Positions 38,438-45,978 of a DNA stretch of 64,000 nt are shown here, one piece after another; position 1 is the first letter of the stretch; each line of letters begins with the position of its first letter. The translations under genes and the position numbers were made by a program. The stretch is from assembly GCA_947306475.1 (NCBI GenBank), contig CAMZGS010000009.1:1-64000 (forward strand). The letters are read 5' to 3'. Source of the DNA: an uncultured Comamonas sp. GTDB taxonomy: Bacteria > Pseudomonadota > Gammaproteobacteria > Burkholderiales > Burkholderiaceae_C. The notes beneath the pieces are model-generated. The model was not told where the DNA came from and searched no databases. It saw only the letters and a program-made list of their open reading frames with translations.

Positions 38438-38845
38438 ATGCACATCAGTCGCTCAGTACTGCTGTTCGGCGTCGTAGGCATTGCCGGTTTGCTGGTGGAT
38501 GTGGCTGTGCTGGCGCTCTTGCACCCCTGGCTGGGGGCGTATGGTGCGCGGCTGGTGTCGTTCATGGCGGCGGCCAGCACGACGTGGTGGCTCAACCGCC
38601 AGCTGACGTTTGCCGGTCGCCCGGCGCAGGTGGGGTTGTGGGCCGAGTACGTGCGCTACATCGGCCTGATGTTAGGCGGGGGCTCGGTCAACTATGCGGT
38701 GTATTCGCTGCTGGCCTGGTACTTCCCGCAGACCACGCTGCACCTGTTTGCCTATGTGGCTGCCGGCAGTCTGGCGGGAATGACGGTCAATTATCTGGGT
38801 GCCAGCCGCTGGCTGTACCGCCAGGGCCGCTCACGCCACCCTTGA
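38438..38845 (+). CDS. GtrA-family membrane protein
   Basis: LLFGVVGIAGLLVDVAVLALL...GARLVSFMAAASTTWWLNRQLTF. Confidence 0.88.
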   Translation: MHISRSVLLFGVVGIAGLLVDVAVLALLHPWLGAYGARLVSFMAAASTTWWLNRQLTFAGRPAQVGLWAEYVRYIGLMLGGGSVNYAVYSLLAWYFPQTTLHLFAYVAAGSLAGMTVNYLGASRWLYRQGRSRHP

Positions 38846-39023
38846 GACGTCGTTGCGAAGCCTGGTCGTACCCACTGGCACTGCCTGCGGCTTCGCGCCC
38901 CTGCCGGGGGTGTCCAACCTCTCTTCTGGCTGTTTTGTTATATCGATATGATTATTTGATCCTGGATCAATAGATCATTTCTAGGTACAAACGCGGTCTG
39001 CAAAGATTGTTGACCCGGCCACC

Positions 39024-40808
39024 ATGTACCAATACACCCAATTCGACAAGCAGTTCGTCCTGCTGCGTGCCCAGCAGTTTCGTGACCAGCTCCAGCGCTG
39101 GGAGCGCGGTGAGCTGACCGATGAGCAACTGCTGCCGCTGCGCCTGCAAAACGGCTGGTATGTCCAGCGCTATGCCCCGATGGCGCGCATTGCGGTGCCG
39201 TATGGCGAGATCAGCAGCGCCCAGCTGCGCATGCTGGCGCACATTGCGCGCGAGTACGACCGCCCCGATCCGCAGCTGCTTGAGCGCGCCCAGGCCACCC
39301 AGAATGCGCTGGAAGCGGCCCAGCAGGGCCAGACGCTGGCAGCGCCTGCGCTGCGCTATGGCTATGGCCACTTCACCACGCGCACCAATGTGCAGTTCAA
39401 CTGGATTCCGCTGTCCAAGGCGGCCGATGTGATGGAGCTGCTGGCCAGCGTGTCCATGCACGGCATTCAGACCAGTGGCAACGACATTCGCAACATCAAC
39501 TGCGATGCCTGGGAGGGGATTGCGGAGGACAGCATCATCGACTGCCGCCCGTTTGCCGAGATCACGCGCCAGTGGAGCACGCTGCACCCCGAGTTCACCT
39601 ACCTGCCGCGCAAGTTCAAGATTTCCTTCAACGGCGCAGCCGAGGACCGCGCCGCCCTGCGCTGGTACGACATCGGCCTGCAGGGCACGCGCAATGCTGC
39701 GGGTGAAGTGGGCTTTACGGTGCTGGTGGGTGGCGGCATGGGGCGCACCCCCATCAATGGATCGGTGGTGCGTGAGTTCCTGCCCTGGGCGCAGCTGCTC
39801 AACTACATCGAGGCCATCGTCCGTGTGTACAACGCCTACGGGCGGCGCGACAACAAGTGGAAGGCGCGCATCAAGATGCTGGTCAAGGCCGAGGGCCAGG
39901 CCTTCATCGATGCGGTGGAAAAAGAGTTCCAGGACATTCTGGAAAAGGACGGTGCCCCGCACACCATCACCCAGGCCGAGCTGGATCGCGTCTCCAGCCA
40001 CTTTGTCGTGCCCGACCTCAAGCCGGCCAACCTGCCCAGCAAGGTCGATCCCCAGGGCCAGCTGTACCAGCACTGGCTGCGCCAGAACGTGCGGGGGCAC
40101 AAGCTGCCTGGCATGGCCACGGTGGTGCTGTCCTTCAAGCGCCCCGGTTTTGCGCCGGGCGATGCCGATGCCGACACCATGGAGGCGCTGGCTCAGCTGG
40201 CCGAGCAGTTCTCCGCCGGTGAGGCGCGCCTGACGCGCGAGCAGAACGTGCTGCTGCCCTGGGTGTTCCAGAGCGACCTGCCCGCCTTGTACGAAGCCGC
40301 GCGCAAGCTGGGGCTGGCCAGGCCCAACATCGGGCTGCTGACCGATCTGATTGCCTGCCCGGGCGGCGACTTCTGCTCGCTGGCCAATGCACGCTCGCTG
40401 CACATTGCCGAGGCGGTGTTGCAGCGCTACCAGGACATGGACGAGCTGCTTGACCTGGGCCCCATCGACCTGCACATGAGCGGCTGCATCAACAGCTGCG
40501 GCCACCACCACAGCGGCCACATCGGCATTCTGGGTGTGGATAAGGATGGCAAGGAGTGGTACCAGATCACCCTGGGCGGCTCCGACGGCAGCAAGCTCTC
40601 CGGCCCGGCCACGGGCGGCAAGGTGGTGGGCCCGGCCTTCACGGCCGCCGAAGTGCCCGATGTGATCGAGGCGTTGCTGGACACCTACCGCGAGCTGCGC
40701 CAGGAAGGCGAGCTGTTCATCGACACGCTGCGCCGCATCGGCCACCAGCCGTTCAAGGAGGCCGCACACGCTGCGCGCCATCCCAAAGATGAAGCCCTAG
40801 CCATTTGA
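39024..40808 (+). CDS. cysI: Nitrite/sulfite reductase hemoprotein (assimilatory, CysI-like)
   Basis: IQTSGNDIRNINCDAWEGIAEDS; CPGGDFCSLANARS...SGCINSCGHHHSGHIGILGVDK siroheme/FeS motifs. Confidence 0.92.
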   Translation: MYQYTQFDKQFVLLRAQQFRDQLQRWERGELTDEQLLPLRLQNGWYVQRYAPMARIAVPYGEISSAQLRMLAHIAREYDRPDPQLLERAQATQNALEAAQQGQTLAAPALRYGYGHFTTRTNVQFNWIPLSKAADVMELLASVSMHGIQTSGNDIRNINCDAWEGIAEDSIIDCRPFAEITRQWSTLHPEFTYLPRKFKISFNGAAEDRAALRWYDIGLQGTRNAAGEVGFTVLVGGGMGRTPINGSVVREFLPWAQLLNYIEAIVRVYNAYGRRDNKWKARIKMLVKAEGQAFIDAVEKEFQDILEKDGAPHTITQAELDRVSSHFVVPDLKPANLPSKVDPQGQLYQHWLRQNVRGHKLPGMATVVLSFKRPGFAPGDADADTMEALAQLAEQFSAGEARLTREQNVLLPWVFQSDLPALYEAARKLGLARPNIGLLTDLIACPGGDFCSLANARSLHIAEAVLQRYQDMDELLDLGPIDLHMSGCINSCGHHHSGHIGILGVDKDGKEWYQITLGGSDGSKLSGPATGGKVVGPAFTAAEVPDVIEALLDTYRELRQEGELFIDTLRRIGHQPFKEAAHAARHPKDEALAI

Positions 40809-40822
40809 ACCTCGGCCCCAGG

Positions 40823-41269
40823 ATGACTGCTATGCAAATCATTGCTTACGGCGCAGCACCAGCCAGCGCCAACCCGGAAAAAACCTTGCAGATTGCCAAC
40901 GACGCCGACATCAACGAACTGGTGGCCGGCGGTGCCCTGGAGGGCATTGAGTTGGTGGAGCTGAACTTCCCCAAATTCACCGACGGGCGCGCCTACACCC
41001 AGGCAGTGCTGCTGCGCCGCCGCCACCGCTTTACCGGCGACATCCGCGCCACGGGCGATGTGCTCATCGACCAGCTGGTGCACATGCAGCGCAGCGGCTT
41101 CAGCAGCGCCGTGCTGGCCGAAGGTGTCGATGCCAGCGCCGCGCAGCGTCAGTTCGAGCGCTTTGGCGCCTTCTACCAGGGCGACGTGCTGGAGCAGCGC
41201 CCGCTGTTTGCCCGCCAGGGTGCAGAGCAGGCCGCTACCGCCGCCACTACCGATCAGGAGACCGTATGA
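40823..41269 (+). CDS. DUF934 domain-containing protein of the sulfate assimilation operon
   Basis: VELNFPKFTDGRAYTQAVLLRRRHRFTGDIRATGDVLIDQLVHMQRSGF. Confidence 0.88.
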   Translation: MTAMQIIAYGAAPASANPEKTLQIANDADINELVAGGALEGIELVELNFPKFTDGRAYTQAVLLRRRHRFTGDIRATGDVLIDQLVHMQRSGFSSAVLAEGVDASAAQRQFERFGAFYQGDVLEQRPLFARQGAEQAATAATTDQETV

Positions 41270-41916
41270 GCCAGCAGTCCCCCAACAGCGCCGTGAGCGC
41301 TGCCGAGCTGGCGCGCGTCAATGCCGAGCTGGGCCGCAACGCCGAGGGCCTGGTGGCCTGGGCACTGGGCCTGGGGCAGCGCGCCATCGTGACGACCAAC
41401 TTCCGGCCCTTTGAGGCCGTGATCCTGCACATGGTCACGCGCGTGCAGCCCGATGTGCCAGTGATCTGGATGGACAACGGCTACAACACCGAGGCCACCT
41501 ACCGCTTTGCCGATGAGGTGACCCAGCTGCTGGGCCTGAACCTGAAGATCTACCTGCCCAAGCGCTCGCGCGCGCACCGCGAGGCGGTGGAAGGCCCCAC
41601 CCCGGCGCTGGACGATCCGCGCCACGCCGCCTTTACCGAAGAGGTCAAGCTCGAGCCCTTTGCCCGTGCCCTGCGCGAAACCGCGCCGCAGGTGTGGTTC
41701 ACCGCCCTGCGCGCCACCGACAGCGCCGTGCGCGCGCAGATGGAGCCCGTCAGTATCAACCCCGATGGTCTGATCAAAGTGGCGCCGCTGCTGCACTGGA
41801 GCAGCAAAGACTTGTACGACTACTGCGAAAAGCACAACCTGCCCAACAACTTCGATTACGTCGATCCCACCAAGGGCGAAGAGCAGCGCGAGTGCGGCCT
41901 GCATCTGGCGCACTGA
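41266..41916 (+). CDS. cysH: Phosphoadenylyl/adenylyl sulfate reductase (CysH family)
   Basis: VPVIWMDNGYNTEATYRFADEV...WSSKDLYDYCEKHNLP...GEEQRECGLHLAH. Confidence 0.92.
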   Translation: MSQQSPNSAVSAAELARVNAELGRNAEGLVAWALGLGQRAIVTTNFRPFEAVILHMVTRVQPDVPVIWMDNGYNTEATYRFADEVTQLLGLNLKIYLPKRSRAHREAVEGPTPALDDPRHAAFTEEVKLEPFARALRETAPQVWFTALRATDSAVRAQMEPVSINPDGLIKVAPLLHWSSKDLYDYCEKHNLPNNFDYVDPTKGEEQRECGLHLAH

Positions 41917-41966
41917 GCCGGCGTGCCACCGCCGCTTTTCCACGATCTGATTGTTTGAGTTCCGAC

Positions 41967-42926
41967 ATGAACGCACCTTTACACGCCGGGGCGATCGACC
42001 CGGCACTGCACCCCTCTGCCCTGCAGCATCTGAGCAACACCCACCTGGATGCGCTGGAGGAAGAAACCATCTTCATCCTGCGCGAAGTGGCGGCCAGCTT
42101 TGAGCGCCCGGCGCTGCTGTTTTCGGGCGGCAAGGACTCCCTGGTCATGCTGCACTGCGCTGAAAAGGCCTTTGGCCGTGGCCGCTTGCCGTTTCCGCTG
42201 CTGATGATCGACACCGGGCACAACTTCCCCGAAGTGACGGAATTTCGCGACCAGCGTGCGGCCGAACTGGGCGCCGAGCTGATCGTGCGCAGCGTCGAGG
42301 ACAGCATGGCGCGTGGCACCGTGCGCCTGTCGCGCCCCGACGAGCCGCGCAATGCGCACCAGTCGGTGACGCTGCTCGAAGCCATCGATGAATTCCGCTT
42401 TGACGCCCTGATTGGCGGCGCGCGCCGCGACGAAGAAAAAGCCCGCGCCAAGGAGCGCATCTTTAGCCACCGCGACAGCTTTGGTCAGTGGCAGCCCAAG
42501 GCCCAGCGCCCCGAGCTGTGGACGCTGTTCAACACCCGCTTGGCACCGGGCGAGCACTTCCGCGTCTTCCCCATCAGCAACTGGACCGAGCTGGATGTGT
42601 GGCAGTACATCGCCCGCGAAAACGTCGCCCTGCCCAGCCTGTACTACGCGCACCCGCGCGAAATCGTTGAGCGCCGTGGCCTGCTGGTGCCCGTGACGCC
42701 GCTGACGCCCGTGCAAGACGGTGAAACCGTGCAAACGCGCACCGTGCGCTTTCGCACCCTGGGCGACATCACCTGCACCTGCCCGGTGGAAAGCAACGCG
42801 GCCACGCCCGAAGCCATCGTGCAGGAGACGCTGACCACCGAGATCAGCGAGCGCGGCGCCACGCGCATGGACGACAAGACCAGCGAAGCCTCCATGGAAA
42901 AGCGCAAGAAAGACGGGTACTTCTAA
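41967..42926 (+). CDS. cysD: Sulfate adenylyltransferase subunit 2
   Basis: HLDALEEETIFILREVAASFERPALLFSGGKDSLVMLHCAEKAF. Confidence 0.96.
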   Translation: MNAPLHAGAIDPALHPSALQHLSNTHLDALEEETIFILREVAASFERPALLFSGGKDSLVMLHCAEKAFGRGRLPFPLLMIDTGHNFPEVTEFRDQRAAELGAELIVRSVEDSMARGTVRLSRPDEPRNAHQSVTLLEAIDEFRFDALIGGARRDEEKARAKERIFSHRDSFGQWQPKAQRPELWTLFNTRLAPGEHFRVFPISNWTELDVWQYIARENVALPSLYYAHPREIVERRGLLVPVTPLTPVQDGETVQTRTVRFRTLGDITCTCPVESNAATPEAIVQETLTTEISERGATRMDDKTSEASMEKRKKDGYF

Positions 42927-44323
42927 TGACTGCCACCAACACAGAACAAACCATAGCTGCAACCGCAGGCGCAGCAAGCCAAAACAGCCAAAAAGACCCA
43001 AATTTGCACAACACCGAAGGCCGCGCTGCCGCGCTGCGCTTCATCACCTGCGGCAGCGTCGATGACGGCAAGAGCACCTTGATTGGCCGCCTGCTGGTCG
43101 ATAGCCGCAGCGTGCTGCAAGACCAGATTGCCGGGGTGAGCAAATCCGGCACAGTGGACCTGGCGCAACTCACCGACGGCTTGGCCGCTGAGCGCGAGCA
43201 GGGCATCACCATCGACGTGGCCTGGCGCTATTTCGCCACCGAGGCGCGTAAATTCATCATTGGCGATGCACCCGGCCACGAGCAGTACACGCGCAACATG
43301 GTCACCGCCGCCTCGCAGGCCGATGCCGCCGTGGTGCTGGTCGATGCCACCAAGCTGGACTGGGCCAACCCCCAGCTGCAACTGCTGGCACAAACGCGCC
43401 GCCACAGCCTGCTGGTGCAGCTGCTGCGCGTACCGGCGCTGGTGTTTGCCGTGAACAAGCTCGATGCCGTGGCCGACCCGGCCCTGGCCTTTGCCCACAT
43501 CCAGGCGGCGCTGGAAAAATTCGCTCAGGAAGCAGGCATTCAAGCTGCAGCCACGGTGCCAATCTCGGCCCTCAAGGGCTGGAACGTGGTCACCCCCCAG
43601 CCCGACTGGTGCGGCTACCAAGGCCCCAGTCTGCTGCAACTGCTGGAACAACTGCCCACCACCGAGGACGATACCGACCTGCCCCTGGCCTTTCCGGTGC
43701 AGTGGGTGGAAAAGTTCTCCTCGTCTGCCGACACCTCGCAGGGCCGCCGCATCTTCTGGGGCCGCGTGGCCGCAGGCCAGGTGCAGCCGGGCCAGCAGGT
43801 GCAGGTTTTCCCCAGCGGCCAGCTGGCCACGGTGGCCCAGGTGCTCAACCACGTGCGCCAGCCGCAGACCGTGGGTGCGGGCCTGAGCGCCGGCGTGGTG
43901 CTGGATCGTGAAGTGGATGTCTCGCGCGGCGACTGGCTGCTGGCCGCCCCGCAAGCCGTAGAAGTGGCAGAGGACGACTTCGATACCCCCGCCGCCGTCA
44001 GCCCCTGGCCCAGCCAGAAAACCCTGACCGCCACGGTGGCCTGGATGGACGACGAGCCCCTGGTCGTGGGTCGCGTCTATTGGGCGCTGCATGGCCACCG
44101 CTGGGTCAAGGCCAAGGTGCAAGCCGTGGCGCACCAGCTCGATATCCACACGCTGGCGCAGCAGGCGGCCACCACCCTGGCACCCAACGCCATCGGCCAG
44201 GTGCAACTGCTGCTGCAGGAAGCGCTGCCACTGGCACCATTCCAGCAGGCACGCAAGCTGGGTTCGCTGATCCTGGTGGACACCGCCAGCCACGCCACCG
44301 CTGGCGCAGTGCTGGTGCAGTAA
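42926..44323 (+). CDS. cysN: Sulfate adenylyltransferase subunit 1 (GTPase), no APS kinase fusion
   Basis: LRFITCGSVDDGKSTLIGRLLVDS...EQGITIDVAWRYFATEARKFIIGDAPGHEQYTRNMVT; 465 aa. Confidence 0.96.
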   Translation: MTATNTEQTIAATAGAASQNSQKDPNLHNTEGRAAALRFITCGSVDDGKSTLIGRLLVDSRSVLQDQIAGVSKSGTVDLAQLTDGLAAEREQGITIDVAWRYFATEARKFIIGDAPGHEQYTRNMVTAASQADAAVVLVDATKLDWANPQLQLLAQTRRHSLLVQLLRVPALVFAVNKLDAVADPALAFAHIQAALEKFAQEAGIQAAATVPISALKGWNVVTPQPDWCGYQGPSLLQLLEQLPTTEDDTDLPLAFPVQWVEKFSSSADTSQGRRIFWGRVAAGQVQPGQQVQVFPSGQLATVAQVLNHVRQPQTVGAGLSAGVVLDREVDVSRGDWLLAAPQAVEVAEDDFDTPAAVSPWPSQKTLTATVAWMDDEPLVVGRVYWALHGHRWVKAKVQAVAHQLDIHTLAQQAATTLAPNAIGQVQLLLQEALPLAPFQQARKLGSLILVDTASHATAGAVLVQ

Positions 44324-44440
44324 GCCCCGCCGCGCCCGAGCCTGCGGCGTCATGCGTATGCCGGTCGTGTGGCCGGCGTGCGCTGCTGTGCTGGGTCCGC
44401 CACAGCTGCGGGAGCTGCGGCGCCCGGCACAATGGCATCC

Positions 44441-44902
44441 ATGTCCGATACCCGATCTGCCCCCCTGCCCACCACCAACCCGCTGGGCGCAGCGCCCGAG
44501 GCCCTGGTGCTGTTTGCCCACGGCGCGCGCTCGGCCCGTTGGGCCGAGCCGCTGCACGCCCTGCAGGAAGCGCTGCAGCAGCAAGCTGCCGCGCAGGGCC
44601 GCCGCTGCGTGGTGCGCCTGGCGTTTCTGGAGCTGATGCAGCCCGATCTGCCCCAGGTGCTGGCCGAACTGGCCGATGCCGGCCTGCACGACGTGGCCAT
44701 CTGGCCCGTGTTCTGGGCGGCGGGTGGCCATGTGCTGCGCGATGTGCCCGCCCTCATCGCCCAGGCGCAGCAGCGCGATCCACTGCTGCAGGTGCAGATC
44801 TGGCCGGTGCTCTCGCGCTGGCCGGGGCTGCTCGACTGGCTGGCCGGACAGGTGTTTGCCACCCCTCAGGACACAGCAAGCAAGGGAAGCGTGCAGGGTT
44901 AA
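44441..44902 (+). CDS. CbiX-like sirohydrochlorin chelatase family protein
   Basis: EALVLFAHGARSARWAEPLHALQEAL...RLAFLELMQPDLPQVLAEL; next to siroheme-dependent CysI. Confidence 0.82.
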   Translation: MSDTRSAPLPTTNPLGAAPEALVLFAHGARSARWAEPLHALQEALQQQAAAQGRRCVVRLAFLELMQPDLPQVLAELADAGLHDVAIWPVFWAAGGHVLRDVPALIAQAQQRDPLLQVQIWPVLSRWPGLLDWLAGQVFATPQDTASKGSVQG

Positions 44903-44925
44903 CCCTTGGTTCTTACACTTGCCGG

Positions 44926-44953
44926 CGCCCGCTGCCTGCGGGCGTTGTTTGTT
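44926..44953 (+). terminator. Intrinsic terminator of the cys operon
   Basis: CGCCCGC-TGCCT-GCGGGCG followed by TTGTTTGTTTG. Confidence 0.8.
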
Positions 44954-44965
44954 TGAGGAGCTGTT

Positions 44966-45763
44966 GTGTCTAGCGAATATTTGCGCCCCCTGGCGCAATT
45001 GCCCGTGCCCCCGAACCTGCTGGGGGTGTTGACCGATATCGACGATACCCTGACCACCCAGGGCCAGGTGCCGCCGCCTGTGGTGCAGGCCCTGGGCCGC
45101 CTGCGCGCTGCCGGGTTGAAGGTGGTGCCGATCACCGGGCGCTCGATGGGCTGGAGCGAGCCGCACGCGCTCGACTGGCCGGTGGATGCCATCGTCGCGG
45201 AAAACGGCGCCGCCGCGCTGCGCCGCAATGCACGCGGTGAGCTGGAGCGCCTGTACCAGATCGCCGATCACCAGGTGCGCGCCGCCAATTACGCGCGCAT
45301 GCAGCAGGTGCTGGCGCAGATCGAGGCGCAGGTGCCCGGCGCGCGCCGCTCCGCAGACTCACACGGGCGCGAGTGCGATATCGCCGTGGACCACAGCGAG
45401 CACACCCGGATGGCGCCCGAGCACATGGAAGCCTGCATGGCGCTGATGCGCGCGGCCGGTATGAATGCCACGGTGAGCAGCATCCACATCAACGGCTGGT
45501 ACGGCCAGCACGACAAGCTGCTGGGCGCGCGCTGGATCCTGCGCCAGCTGTTCGATCTGGACCTGGACGCCACCCTGCCACGCTGGATCTACATCGGCGA
45601 TTCGCTCAACGACCAGGTCATGTTCCGCCACCTGCCGCACACCGTGGGCGTGGCCAACATCGCGCGCTTTATGCCGCGCCTGCAGCACCTGCCGCGGTAT
45701 GTGACCCAGGCGGAACGTGGCGCTGGGTTTATCGAGTTGGTGGACCACATTTTGCAAAAATAA
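44966..45763 (+). CDS. HAD-IIB family phosphatase (trehalose/mannosylglycerate phosphatase-like)
   Basis: GVLTDIDDTLTTQGQVPPPVVQALGRLRAAGLKVVPITGRSMGW...YIGDSLNDQVMF. Confidence 0.85.
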   Translation: MSSEYLRPLAQLPVPPNLLGVLTDIDDTLTTQGQVPPPVVQALGRLRAAGLKVVPITGRSMGWSEPHALDWPVDAIVAENGAAALRRNARGELERLYQIADHQVRAANYARMQQVLAQIEAQVPGARRSADSHGRECDIAVDHSEHTRMAPEHMEACMALMRAAGMNATVSSIHINGWYGQHDKLLGARWILRQLFDLDLDATLPRWIYIGDSLNDQVMFRHLPHTVGVANIARFMPRLQHLPRYVTQAERGAGFIELVDHILQK

Positions 45764-45764
45764 G

Positions 45765-45839
45765 AGCTGTACACGCTGGCCAGATAAGGTTTTTAGAACA
45801 AAAGATTTTGTTTTTGATTACTGGCAAGCGTGTGCAGCT
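45765..45839 (+). repeat. Head-to-head inverted pair of dispersed repeat copies forming a long hairpin
   Basis: AGCTGTACACGCTGGCCAG (45765-45783) versus CTGGCAAGCGTGTGCAGCT (45821-45839), 17/19 complementary. Confidence 0.8.
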
Positions 45840-45903
45840 ATATTTTTTGTAATTGTTCCTGTCAAAATGTGTAAAAAATAAGGGTTTACACCAGTAACCT
45901 ACG

Positions 45904-45945
45904 GGTACAACCTCTGCGACATTTTTTTCCATTCTGGGTTGCACC
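45904..45945 (+). promoter_or_regulatory. Candidate PutA operator pair
   Basis: GGTACAACC (45904-45912) and inverted GGTTGCACC (45937-45945) containing GTTGCA, upstream of putA. Confidence 0.5.
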
Positions 45946-45978
45946 TGGCGACCCGTTGTTGTTTTTGGGGTTGTGCTT

